A program made the translations under genes and the position numbers. The notes below the pieces were generated by a model. It made no database searches and was not told the DNA's origin. It worked only from the letters and a program-made list of their open reading frames with translations. This document shows positions 43,546 through 51,225 of a stretch of 64,000 nt of DNA, one piece after another. The stretch comes from Pedobacter chinensis. GTDB taxonomy: Bacteria > Bacteroidota > Bacteroidia > Sphingobacteriales > Sphingobacteriaceae. The first letter of the stretch is position 1. The number at the start of each line of letters is the position of its first letter. The DNA is taken from positions 124,001 through 188,000 of the forward strand of contig NZ_QPKV01000002.1 of assembly GCF_003339865.1 (NCBI RefSeq), written 5' to 3'.

Positions 43546-44718
43546 TTATATCTCCGAACTATAAACCGACCTTATGGCATCTCTTAAATTATATTTTGAA
43601 GCCATCACTTCTCCGTATGCACCAGCACTACGAATGGCAAAAATATCTCCTCTAAATGATTCTGGTTGTTCAACTTCCTTTCCAAAACAATCAGTGCTTT
43701 CGCAAATTGGTCCAACAATGTCGTACTTAATCACTTCCGACTCCAAACTTCTAACTTCCAACTTCCTGCTAAGATTCTCAATTTTATGATAAGCCTGGTA
43801 TAAAGCCGGACGCATCAATTCTGTCATACCAGCATCTAAAACCACGAAGTTTTTCTTCTTGCCGTTTTTGATGTATAATGCTTTGGTAATTAACGATGCT
43901 GATTGTCCGACCAATGCTCTGCCTAACTCAAAATGCACTTCCTGATTCGGTTTTATTTCCAGAAAATCCTTAAAAATTTTGAAATATGATTTAAAGTCAG
44001 GGATTTGATTATCAGGATGATGATAGTCAATACCTAAACCACCACCAACGTTTAAAACTTCAACAATAAAACCTTTGTCTTCAAACCAGGCACAGAACTC
44101 ATTTACACGAACACAAAGATTTTTGTAAACATCGAGGTTGGTTATTTGAGAACCAATATGAAAGTGAATTCCAATAAATTTAAGATTTGATGATGCTTTT
44201 AATGTTTCAGCACATTCGGACAAATCCCATGAATTGATGCCAAATTTATTTTCATCTAAACCAGTTGTAATATTATGATGCGTATGTGCATCAACGTTTG
44301 GATTGATACGGATAGCCACTTGTGCAGTTTTCCCTTTCTTCGCTGCAAGCTCATTTAAAACCTCCAATTCTTGAATAGATTCTACATTAAAGCAAAAAAT
44401 ATCCAAATCCAAAGCTTCATTTATTTCTTTGTCAGATTTACCAACACCAGCGAAAACGATTTTTTTATTGTCGAAACCAACTTCAACAGCTCTTCTAACC
44501 TCTCCGGCGCTTACACAATCAGCACCAAAACCAATATTCTTGATTTGTTCAAGTAATACTGCATTGAAATTTGCTTTCAAAGCATAGTGAATGTGGAATT
44601 GATAAGGAGCAGCAGCTTCAGCACAAATGCTCAAAGTTTTTTGCAATAACTCCGTATCATAATAGTAAAAAGGTGTTTCTATATTGTCAAACTTTGATAT
44701 ATCTTTATCGGCAAACAT
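43546..44718 (-). CDS. lysA: Diaminopimelate decarboxylase with a repeat-derived insertion
   Basis: Start placed at ATG 44718 (MFADKDISKFDNIETPFYYYD) with AAGGA about 8 bases upstream; a TTG at 44724 is less likely. 390 residues. The PLP lysine is in HYALKAN, with FIGIHFHIGSQI, LNVGGGLGIDYH, GRALVGQSASLITKAL and PICESTDCFGKE complete, so the enzyme should make L-lysine from meso-diaminopimelate. Between IENLS and YDIVGP, where family members have a short loop, lies KLEVRSLESEV, encoded by five 7-bp units at 43733-43767 (ACTTCCA type). The insertion is in frame and in a surface loop, so activity is likely kept. Confidence 0.92.
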   Translation of the reverse strand: MFADKDISKFDNIETPFYYYDTELLQKTLSICAEAAAPYQFHIHYALKANFNAVLLEQIKNIGFGADCVSAGEVRRAVEVGFDNKKIVFAGVGKSDKEINEALDLDIFCFNVESIQELEVLNELAAKKGKTAQVAIRINPNVDAHTHHNITTGLDENKFGINSWDLSECAETLKASSNLKFIGIHFHIGSQITNLDVYKNLCVRVNEFCAWFEDKGFIVEVLNVGGGLGIDYHHPDNQIPDFKSYFKIFKDFLEIKPNQEVHFELGRALVGQSASLITKALYIKNGKKKNFVVLDAGMTELMRPALYQAYHKIENLSRKLEVRSLESEVIKYDIVGPICESTDCFGKEVEQPESFRGDIFAIRSAGAYGEVMASKYNLRDAIRSVYSSEI

Positions 44719-44887
44719 GTTCAAATTCCTTATTATAATTTTAATTTTATTTTTTGGGCTGATTTATTGGGGTAACTACCTTGATTTAAAGCACGGAAGA
44801 ATTACCCAAAAACAATACAATGGAAAAATTCGATTCTTTATTGTCCTTCTCCTAATTGTTTTGTTCCTTTTATTTCTTAAAAAATGA
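44717..44887 (+). CDS. Small hydrophobic protein, two transmembrane helices
   Basis: Start ATG 44717, 56 residues: helix FLIIILILFFGLIYWGN, a basic middle YLDLKHGRITQKQYNGKIR and helix FFIVLLLIVLFLLFL. The ATG overlaps the divergent lysA ATG on the other strand (both within CATG). Its stop overlaps the next small gene in ATGA. No family recognised. Expression is unproven; the coupling of two small hydrophobic frames supports it. Confidence 0.45.
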   Translation: MFKFLIIILILFFGLIYWGNYLDLKHGRITQKQYNGKIRFFIVLLLIVLFLLFLKK

Positions 44888-45048
44888 ATATAATCGCCGC
44901 CATTTTCATCGTTCTTATCATATCTGCAGGATTATTTAACTCTTACAGAAAGTATAAAAATGAATTATTACCATCAAGCTTTTTGGCTTTTCACTGCCTG
45001 CTTGGATTGTTGGTAATAATTGGCGCCTTTTATTTATTATTCGAATAA
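44884..45048 (+). CDS. Small hydrophobic protein, 54 residues
   Basis: Reads MNIIAAIFIVLIISAGLFNS, then YRKYKNELLPSSF and a second hydrophobic stretch (LAFHCLLGLLVIIGAFYLLF). Its ATG overlaps the stop of the preceding gene (ATGA), a strong sign of translational coupling. Convergent with the hicA remnant, which ends one base later. Function unknown; below usual ORF-size cutoffs so easily missed. Confidence 0.45.
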   Translation: MNIIAAIFIVLIISAGLFNSYRKYKNELLPSSFLAFHCLLGLLVIIGAFYLLFE

Positions 45049-45049
45049 T

Positions 45050-45283
45050 CTATTTTAAAATATCGACCTTGGAGATTTTCAAAAACTCACTTACATCACT
45101 AACTTTTGATAATAATGTGCCTAATTTTAAAGGATTATGATTTGGAATGGTAACGTGATGCGTTATTTCTCCAACAGTAACTGATAACCGAATATGACTT
45201 CCTTTTTACCTGGTAATTTCATATCCAAATTTCCTTAAAATTTTAATTAAATCTTTAGCTGATAAATCACGAGGCACTTTCAT
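45050..45283 (-). pseudogene. hicA: HicA-type mRNA interferase toxin inactivated by a nonsense codon
   Basis: Reading from ATG 45283 gives MKVPRDLSAKDLIKILRKF, GYEITR, then TAA at 45206-45208, then KGSHIRLSV and onward to VSEFLKISKVDILK at the normal stop. In HicA proteins the stretch is RQKGSH, with His as catalytic residue, so the stop very probably replaces the Gln codon CAA by a single C-to-T change. The rest of the frame, including the HHVTIPNHNPLKLGTL block, is intact. The 25-residue product cannot be an active toxin. It follows hicB by 8 bases in the antitoxin-first order. Confidence 0.8.
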
Positions 45284-45291
45284 TAAAAAAG

Positions 45292-45498
45292 TTATACAGT
45301 TAAAAGTTCTTCTTTAACAGAATGAATGCGAATAATTTTAGGCATTTTATCTTCATCAAAATGACAAAGAACTGCCTCTTTAATATTTTTTTTTAAGTCA
45401 TCCATATTATCTGCTTCAGTAAAAATAGATTCTCCTAAAGCCTTGGCAACATAGCCTCCCTCTAAACTTTCTTCTACTAAAAAAAATACCTCATTCAT
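45292..45498 (-). CDS. hicB: HicB-like antitoxin
   Basis: 68 residues. The opening FFLVEESLEGGYVAKALGESIFTEADNMDDLKKNIKEAVLCHFDE is the short HicB partial-RNase-H-fold domain (often misnamed as a dehydrogenase subunit in automatic annotation), and lacks the extra C-terminal DNA-binding domain of long HicB. It should neutralise HicA and repress the pair. The adjacent hicA carries a nonsense codon, so the antitoxin may now be free of its original constraint. It starts 20 bases after the lysC stop on the same strand. Confidence 0.8.
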   Translation of the reverse strand: MNEVFFLVEESLEGGYVAKALGESIFTEADNMDDLKKNIKEAVLCHFDEDKMPKIIRIHSVKEELLTV

Positions 45499-45517
45499 AA
45501 TGCTAATATAAACTAAT

Positions 45518-46831
45518 TTATTCGAATAATCTATTGTGCAGGCTCCTTAAGGCTTCGGTTTTATATTCGCTTAATATCAATAACGAAACATTATAATTAC
45601 TTCCACCATAAGAAATCATGCGAATTGGAATGTGCTTTAAACCTTCTAAAACTCTGCTTGCAAAGCCATGTTTCTCGGAACCAAAATCGCCCACAACACA
45701 AACTATACTATGGTCGGTGTCTACTTCTACCGTTCCGAAACTTTCTAATTCCTCGATTATTTTTGGAAGATTTCCAATTTCATCAATGGTTAAAGAAACC
45801 GCAACCTCAGAGGTGGTAATCATATCGATTGGCGTTTTGTAGCGTTCGAATACTTCGAAAACACGACGCAAGAAACCGTAGGCCAGCAACATTCGGCTGG
45901 ATTGAATGCGAATTGCTGTAATGCCATCCTTTGCTGCGATAGATTTAATTTTACCTTTTTCGCTGTTATGTGTAATTAAGGTGCCAGCAGCAGATGGCTC
46001 CATCGTATTTAATAAACGCACCGGGATCTTATATTTTTGTGCTGGAAAAACAGATTGCGGATGCAAAATTTTCGCTCCGAAGTAAGCTAACTCAGCCGCC
46101 TCATCGAAAGATAATTGTGCAATTGGTTTAGTTCCCTTAACAATACGAGGATCGTTATTATGCATCCCATCAATATCAGTCCAAATTTGAACTTCTTCGG
46201 CAAGAATTGCAGCACCTAGTAAAGATGCTGTATAGTCACTTCCGCCTCGGCGTAAATTATCTACCTCTCCAAAACTGTTGCGGCAAATATATCCTTGTGT
46301 GATGAATAATTTATTGTCTTTGTACTGCGCTAATAATGGCGTTAAATGTTTAGTTGTGAAAGGAATATCAGGCTCGTTATCTTCATCCGTTTTCATAAAA
46401 TCCAAAGCAGGCAATAATACCGAAGGTATACCAATAGATTTTAAATAGATATGATATAATGTAGTAGACAATAATTCTCCCTGCGCCAGAACAACTTTCT
46501 CTTCAATGGAAGTGAAAATATCATTAGCCAGACCTGCTAAAAAGTTAAAATGATAATCAATCACTTCATTTCCCTGCTCCTGAAATTCTGTCGCTGGCAA
46601 TAATTCAATAACGAAAGTTTTATATTTTTGATACAGATTTTCAACACATTCGCTTCCCTTCTTCTTATCGCCGGCTAAAAGATAATTTGCAATTTCTACT
46701 AAACTATTTGTGGTACCAGACACTGCTGATAAAACCACAATCTGCTCTTCATTTGGATTAATGATATCCAACAACTTCGTCATGCGCTCAGGACTACCTA
46801 CAGAAGTACCCCCAAATTTTAATATTTTCAT
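45518..46831 (-). CDS. lysC: Aspartate kinase
   Basis: 437 residues, monofunctional. The N-terminal kinase motif is MKILKFGGTSVGS; the ATP and aspartate region has LRRGGSDYTASLLGAAILAEEVQIWTDIDGM; two ACT domains follow (GITAIRIQSSRMLLAYGFLRRVFEVFERYKTPIDMITTSEVAVSLTI and SIVCVVGDFGSE), which bind lysine or threonine for feedback. It makes aspartyl phosphate, first step to lysine, threonine and methionine, and fits with lysA 800 bases away, though hicBA and two small genes lie between. An A/T-rich hairpin lies upstream at 46864-46896. Confidence 0.93.
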   Translation of the reverse strand: MKILKFGGTSVGSPERMTKLLDIINPNEEQIVVLSAVSGTTNSLVEIANYLLAGDKKKGSECVENLYQKYKTFVIELLPATEFQEQGNEVIDYHFNFLAGLANDIFTSIEEKVVLAQGELLSTTLYHIYLKSIGIPSVLLPALDFMKTDEDNEPDIPFTTKHLTPLLAQYKDNKLFITQGYICRNSFGEVDNLRRGGSDYTASLLGAAILAEEVQIWTDIDGMHNNDPRIVKGTKPIAQLSFDEAAELAYFGAKILHPQSVFPAQKYKIPVRLLNTMEPSAAGTLITHNSEKGKIKSIAAKDGITAIRIQSSRMLLAYGFLRRVFEVFERYKTPIDMITTSEVAVSLTIDEIGNLPKIIEELESFGTVEVDTDHSIVCVVGDFGSEKHGFASRVLEGLKHIPIRMISYGGSNYNVSLLILSEYKTEALRSLHNRLFE

Positions 46832-46863
46832 TTACCTTCTTATGTTTTATTCACAATGAAGCT

Positions 46864-46896
46864 ATTATAATTTTTCAAAAAGAAAAAAATTATAAT
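46864..46896. promoter_or_regulatory. Inverted repeat upstream of lysC
   Basis: ATTATAATTTTT at 46864-46875 pairs with AAAAATTATAAT at 46885-46896 around a 9-base loop, 33 bases before the lysC start. It is A/T-only, so weak. It may lie in the lysC leader or promoter. No lysine riboswitch sequence elements were recognised. Confidence 0.3.
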
Positions 46897-47088
46897 GGTT
46901 TCATTTTATACTGGAATATGTAATTTTCTTTATTATTGTATCGGGGCGTGAAATTAAGCAAAAGGAGTTTAAAAGCAACATCCTCAACAAAATAAAATTT
47001 GGAAACATGTAAAATATTTTAATTTCAACCAAACTTCAAGAGAGAAAATTTTGTTCAACACCAGATATTAAACTAAAAACACATCTCA

Positions 47089-48825
47089 ATGCAATTAATT
47101 GACCAATCAACCCAAACCACAATTAATCAGTGGTTAAGTGGAAATTACGACGAAAAGACTAAGGCAGAAATACAAGCCCTTGTAGATCAAAATGCAACTA
47201 CAGAATTAACCGATGCTTTTTATAGGAGCTTAGAATTTGGAACAGGTGGTTTACGTGGAATTATGGGTGCGGGTTCGAATCGCATTAACAAATATACCAT
47301 CGGAACAGCAACTCAAGGTTTAGCAAATTACTTAAACAACAAATATCAGGGAGAAAAAATTAGTGTGGCCATCGCTCACGATAGCCGTAATAATTCTGAT
47401 TATTTTGCAAAAATTACAGCTGATGTTTTCTCGGCAAATGGCATTCATGTTTATTTCTTTTCGGCTTTAAGGCCAACGCCCGAACTTTCATTTGCAGTTC
47501 GTCACTTTGGCTGCAAAAGTGGTGTAATGTTAACAGCATCACATAATCCAAAAGAATACAATGGTTATAAAGCTTATGGTGCTGATGGCGGTCAGTTTAC
47601 TTCTCCTGATGATAAACTGGTTATCGATGAAGTAAATAAAATCAAAAGTATAGATGAAGTCAAATTTGATAGAATTGAAGCAAATATTGAATTAATCGGC
47701 GAAGAAGTTGATAAACTTTATTTAGATGGAATTACCGCGCTTTCGATTTCTCCTGATGCCATTAAGAGACAACATGATTTAAAAATTGTTTACTCTCCTA
47801 TTCACGGAACCGGAATTACTTTAGTTCCAAAAGCGCTTGAACAATTTGGTTTTACCAATGTAACTGTTGTGGAAGAACAAAGCAAGCCAGATGGAAATTT
47901 CCCAACTGTTGTTTATCCAAATCCGGAAGAAAAAGAAGCGCTAACCTTGGCAATGAACAAAGCGAAGGAAATTGATGCTGATTTAGTTTTAGCAACCGAC
48001 CCCGATGCTGACCGTGTTGGGATTGCGGTAAAGGATAATAATGATGAATGGGTTTTATTAAATGGAAATCAAACAGGAAGTTTATTGATCAATTACCTTT
48101 TAACAGCCTGGCAGGAAAGCGGTAAGTTAGATGGAAACCAGTTCATTGTGAAAACAATAGTAACTTCTAATTTAATCGAAGAAATTGCTAAAAAGAAAGA
48201 TGTAACCTACTATAATACTTTAACTGGATTTAAATACATCGGTCAGTTAATGACTGAATTAGAAGGTAAAAAATATTTTATTGGAGGTGGAGAAGAAAGT
48301 TACGGGTACTTAATAGGCGATTTAGTTCGTGATAAGGATGCTGTGGTTTCCGCTGCTTTTATTGCCGAAATGACCGCCTATTACAAAGATAAAGGCGATA
48401 GTTTATATAATGCCTTGCTTGATATGTATGTTGAATATGGCTTGTATAAAGAAGACCTGGTTTCGTTGACTAAAAAAGGTAAAACTGGTGCCGAAGAAAT
48501 TAAAGCCATGATGGTTAAGTTTAGAGAAAATCCGCCTGCAACGTTGGGTGGTTCTAAAGTTTCAGTACTTAAAGATTACGAACTAAGTCAGGAAACTGAT
48601 TTAGTTACCGGTAAAGTAACAAAGCTTGATTATCCAACTTCTGATGTTTTACAATTTATTACTGAAGATGGAAGTATTGTTTCTGCTCGTCCGAGCGGAA
48701 CTGAACCTAAAATTAAATTCTATTGCAGCGTGAATGCACCATTGGCCGATAGAAAGGATTTCGCAAAGGTAAACGAAGAGTTGGGCAATAAAATCAAAGC
48801 CGTGATGGCTGATTTGCAGGCTTAG
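47089..48825 (+). CDS. Phospho-sugar mutase (phosphoglucomutase/phosphomannomutase)
   Basis: 578 residues, the long PGM2-like type. Catalytic Ser in GVMLTASHNPKEYNGYKAYG, metal loop ATDPDADRVGIAV, sugar-binding FIGGGEESYGYLIGDLVRDKDAV and phosphate-binding VSARPSGTEPKIKFY are all intact. It interconverts hexose 1- and 6-phosphates (glucose or mannose), or pentose phosphates in some relatives. Single gene with its own terminator at 48866. Identity of the preferred sugar is open. Confidence 0.92.
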   Translation: MQLIDQSTQTTINQWLSGNYDEKTKAEIQALVDQNATTELTDAFYRSLEFGTGGLRGIMGAGSNRINKYTIGTATQGLANYLNNKYQGEKISVAIAHDSRNNSDYFAKITADVFSANGIHVYFFSALRPTPELSFAVRHFGCKSGVMLTASHNPKEYNGYKAYGADGGQFTSPDDKLVIDEVNKIKSIDEVKFDRIEANIELIGEEVDKLYLDGITALSISPDAIKRQHDLKIVYSPIHGTGITLVPKALEQFGFTNVTVVEEQSKPDGNFPTVVYPNPEEKEALTLAMNKAKEIDADLVLATDPDADRVGIAVKDNNDEWVLLNGNQTGSLLINYLLTAWQESGKLDGNQFIVKTIVTSNLIEEIAKKKDVTYYNTLTGFKYIGQLMTELEGKKYFIGGGEESYGYLIGDLVRDKDAVVSAAFIAEMTAYYKDKGDSLYNALLDMYVEYGLYKEDLVSLTKKGKTGAEEIKAMMVKFRENPPATLGGSKVSVLKDYELSQETDLVTGKVTKLDYPTSDVLQFITEDGSIVSARPSGTEPKIKFYCSVNAPLADRKDFAKVNEELGNKIKAVMADLQA

Positions 48826-48865
48826 TTTTAGCGGTTTAGCCGCAGATTCGCAGATTAATAATTTG

Positions 48866-48897
48866 AAAACACAGATGATAATTTCATCTGTGTTTTT
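48866..48897 (+). terminator. Terminator after the phospho-sugar mutase gene
   Basis: AAAACACAGATGA at 48866-48878 pairs with TCATCTGTGTTTT at 48884-48896 and runs into T-rich sequence. 40 bases after the stop codon. Confidence 0.75.
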
Positions 48898-49188
48898 GTT
48901 TTTATGTGATTTGAAATTTGTATGATTATTCAAGAAAATGCTTTTCAATATCTTTACTATTATTATCTCTGGAATCTATAAATCTCCATACGCGGTTCGT
49001 GCAACATGAATATTTCTCCAAGCCTGAATTTACTAGTTTTATGCGCTATACCTCTATCATTTTTTAAAATGATATTTTTTGATAAAAAAAATAAGCCTTA
49101 TTTTAATAAATACTTTGAATTCATCTTTGGGAATTTGTGCCTAAATAAACTTTATATATCTTATATTTACACTATTGTAATCAATAAT
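48898..49188. other. Gap upstream of the vapBC-like pair, no gene supported
   Basis: About 290 AT-rich bases. A minus-strand frame (about 49045 to 48929) could be a degraded gene remnant (contains a CCTNRVWRFIDS-like stretch) but is too short to call. A frame from 49006 joins the antitoxin gene but has no signal or homology before 49189. Confidence 0.4.
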
Positions 49189-49398
49189 ATGACTGAAATA
49201 ATTTTAAAAGACGATATAGAGCAAAGCAAAATAGATGCTTTATTATTCTTCCTAAAATCATGGGATATTGATGTTGAATTAAAAACAACTGTGTCAAAAA
49301 AAACGACTAAGTCAAAAGAATTTTCTTTATCCAAAGGCATCTGGAGTGATTATGAGATTAATGCAGATGAATTAAGAGACAAAGCCTGGAGAAAATAG
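49189..49398 (+). CDS. VapB-like antitoxin of a PIN-toxin pair
   Basis: Start placed at ATG 49189 (MTEIILKDDIEQSKIDALLFFL); the open frame reaches back to 49006 but that part is compositionally unlike coding sequence. 69 residues: a mixed alpha/beta start, a basic Lys/Thr/Ser middle and an acidic-basic tail (GIWSDYEINADELRDKAWRK) of the type that wraps PIN toxins. No DNA-binding family was recognised. Its stop codon touches the toxin ATG directly, so the call rests mainly on operon position. Confidence 0.75.
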   Translation: MTEIILKDDIEQSKIDALLFFLKSWDIDVELKTTVSKKTTKSKEFSLSKGIWSDYEINADELRDKAWRK

Positions 49399-49767
49399 AT
49401 GGTTTTATGCGATACAAATATCTTCATTGAAATTTATAAGGGCAATGAAACAGTTATTGACGTTTTTATAAAAATCGGTCAAGACAATATTGCCATTTCA
49501 GATGTTTCTTGTGCGGAGTTACTATATGGAGCAAGAAATAGAAAAGAGTTAGATTTAATCAGAAAAGATATTGATAAGTTGATTGTTTTACCAATTTCTT
49601 CAACAATTTCGACTAGAGCCGTAAAGTTAATCGAGCAGTTCTCGCTATCACATAATCTTAATTTGCCAGATGCTCTTATTGCATCAACTGCGATGGTTCA
49701 CAACATAGAATTATATACACTAAATCTAAAAGATTTTAAATTTTTAAATGATGTTAATTTGATTTAG
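49399..49767 (+). CDS. vapC: VapC-like PIN-domain ribonuclease toxin
   Basis: 122 residues. PIN-domain acidic residues can be placed at Asp5 (LCDTNIFIE), Glu40 (SCAELLYGA) and Asp91 (NLPDALIAS), with a later LNLKDF. The DTNIFIE and PDALIAS stretches are classical. The protein should be a Mg-dependent endoribonuclease that attacks tRNA or rRNA and is held by its partner. The antitoxin stop and toxin start are adjacent with no gap, indicating coupled translation. Unlike the nearby hicA, this toxin has no visible defect. Confidence 0.88.
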   Translation: MVLCDTNIFIEIYKGNETVIDVFIKIGQDNIAISDVSCAELLYGARNRKELDLIRKDIDKLIVLPISSTISTRAVKLIEQFSLSHNLNLPDALIASTAMVHNIELYTLNLKDFKFLNDVNLI

Positions 49768-49796
49768 CTCTTTTATAATAGCTTTCTCATTTTTCC

Positions 49797-49827
49797 TTTG
49801 CTGCAATCAATTTCTTTAATACTTTTG
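49797..49827 (+). promoter_or_regulatory. Bacteroidota-type promoter for the copper/haem cluster
   Basis: TTTG at 49797-49800 (-33) and TACTTTTG at 49820-49827 (-7, consensus TAnnTTTG) with 19-base spacing, ending 12 bases before the ATG of the first cluster gene. Both elements match the consensus; the spacing is right for the primary sigma factor of this phylum. Confidence 0.6.
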
Positions 49828-49839
49828 CAGCACAATATT

Positions 49840-50211
49840 ATGTTCAAAAAAATCCTGATATACATTTTAATTATTTGCTCCGTTTCGAACGGAGTCATGC
49901 AATTAGTGGTATATTCCAGTTACAAAATGAACAAAGAATACATAACAAGTGTATTCTGTATTAATAAAGAACACCCTGAATTGCATTGCGATGGACAATG
50001 TTTTTTAGCGAAAAAACTGAAAGATCTGGATGGCAAGAACAAGCAGGTTCAGGAAAACTTAAAAAGAGTTGCCGAAGCTGAACCAAGATTTCAGGTCATT
50101 GCAATTAATCATCAGATTCCTTATTTCATCATAAAATCAGAAAGCGGCTATATCGAAAAGCCTGTAAAAGACCTTTCTGTATCTATTTTTCATCCACCGA
50201 AAACGGTTTAA
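49840..50211 (+). CDS. Small membrane-anchored protein with C-X9-C-X3-C motif
   Basis: Start placed at ATG 49840 (MFKKILIYILIICSV), giving 123 residues; an earlier start lies inside the promoter. One N-terminal hydrophobic segment (residues 4-24) then a soluble part with Cys40, Cys50 and Cys54 in FCINKEHPELHCDGQCFLAKK, plus His45 and His49 between them. Three Cys and two His in 15 residues suggests a metal or haem/copper-handling site. The rest is charged and helical (LKDLDGKNKQVQENLKRV). No named family recognised. It leads the cluster with MbnP and MbnH, so copper handling is the working inference. Confidence 0.75.
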   Translation: MFKKILIYILIICSVSNGVMQLVVYSSYKMNKEYITSVFCINKEHPELHCDGQCFLAKKLKDLDGKNKQVQENLKRVAEAEPRFQVIAINHQIPYFIIKSESGYIEKPVKDLSVSIFHPPKTV

Positions 50212-50259
50212 GCAATTTTTTTACATTATGGCTTTGCTGTTGCAAGTTTTTGACTGTTT

Positions 50260-50419
50260 GTCATTCTGAGCGCAGCGAAGAATCCCATTTTACGAATTAT
50301 TAATCTGCTATTCAGTGCAATGTTAATTCCTGCTTAAATGCCAGAAATTGTTCATCAATATTGATGTTTTTAATTGAGTTTATGCTTGCTACGCAGATCT
50401 TCATTGCATTCAGAATGAC
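50260..50419. repeat. Dispersed inverted repeat (GTCATTCTGA family), copy 2
   Basis: The left arm GTCATTCTGAGCGCAGCGAA (50260-50279) pairs with the right arm ending CATTCAGAATGAC (50395-50419), with mismatches at a few GC/AT positions. It spans about 160 bases in front of mbnP. Related arms occur at 32758-32864. Confidence 0.65.
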
Positions 50420-50453
50420 AATAAATCCTTTTTACTTAACTCAATTTCATAAA

Positions 50454-51224
50454 ATGAAATTATCACAATACTTCCTGGCATTTTTATGCCCTATTATACT
50501 TTTTACATCATGCAAAAAAAGCGATGATGAAATTACAGCAGATGCAAAATCCAGCTTTACAATTGAATTTGAACACCAGGTAAATGGTGTTCCATTAGTA
50601 CTTAACAATGCCACATACAAAAATGCCAAAGGCGAAGATTTCAAAATCAGCATTTTTAAATACTATGTGAGTAATATCAAATTAACTAAAGCTGATGGAA
50701 CAACTTACCTCCTTCCAGAAAGCTATTTTTTAATTGACGAATCAAAAAATACATCAAAAATCATCACGTTAAATAATGTTCCAACAGGAGATTATACCAA
50801 AATCGAATATACCATCGGTGTAGATTATGCCCGAAATTTTGCAGGTGCACAAACTGGTGCTTTAGATCCGGTCAATGGCATGTTTTGGACATGGAATAGC
50901 GGTTATATCTTTGTTAAGTTAGAAGGAACGTCGCCACAATCTACAGCTGCAAATAATGCACTAACCTTTCATATTGGAGGTGTAGTCGATCCGAACAATA
51001 CAATCAGAAACTTTTCTACAGAGATTAATGCGGCAAATCCATTAAGAATCAGAACTGACGGAAAACCCAATATGCATTTCATCGTAAATGCTGCGGCCTT
51101 ATTTACCGGGAAAACAGACATTAGTTTTTCTACGTTAAATTTTACAATGGGAGGTGCAAACTCAGTGATTGTAGCCGATAATTATGCTAAAGGCTTGTTT
51201 CGTTTAGATCATATTCATAATTAA
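50454..51224 (+). CDS. mbnP: MbnP-family copper-binding lipoprotein
   Basis: Start placed at ATG 50454 (MKLSQYFLAFLCPIILFTSC), a lipoprotein signal; the longer frame is implausible. 256 residues. The beta-sandwich MbnP core is visible from FTIEFEHQVNGVPLVLN and FKISIFKYYVSNIKLTKADGT to the conserved MFWTWNSGYIFVKLEG (Trp145, Trp147, Tyr151) and the terminal FRLDHIHN. In the studied member from methanotrophs, the partner MbnH oxidises a Trp of MbnP to kynurenine and this enables copper binding. The next gene encodes an MbnH-like dihaem protein 1 base after the stop. Copper binding here is inferred from that family knowledge. Confidence 0.85.
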   Translation: MKLSQYFLAFLCPIILFTSCKKSDDEITADAKSSFTIEFEHQVNGVPLVLNNATYKNAKGEDFKISIFKYYVSNIKLTKADGTTYLLPESYFLIDESKNTSKIITLNNVPTGDYTKIEYTIGVDYARNFAGAQTGALDPVNGMFWTWNSGYIFVKLEGTSPQSTAANNALTFHIGGVVDPNNTIRNFSTEINAANPLRIRTDGKPNMHFIVNAAALFTGKTDISFSTLNFTMGGANSVIVADNYAKGLFRLDHIHN

Positions 51225-51225
51225 A

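Noticed and set aside
10259..45208. Reassignment of TAA to glutamine as explanation for both in-frame stops
   Set aside because: TAA ends many intact genes in the window at their expected lengths (for example gnd, zwf, pgl, ppk1), so it is a normal stop here.
46832..47088. Lysine riboswitch upstream of lysC
   Set aside because: No L-box core elements or multi-helix junction could be recognised; only an A/T hairpin is present.
48929..49045. Possible gene remnant on the minus strand (CCTNRVWRFIDS-like peptide)
   Set aside because: Only about 39 codons, no start, no recognised family; kept only as a note in the gap description.
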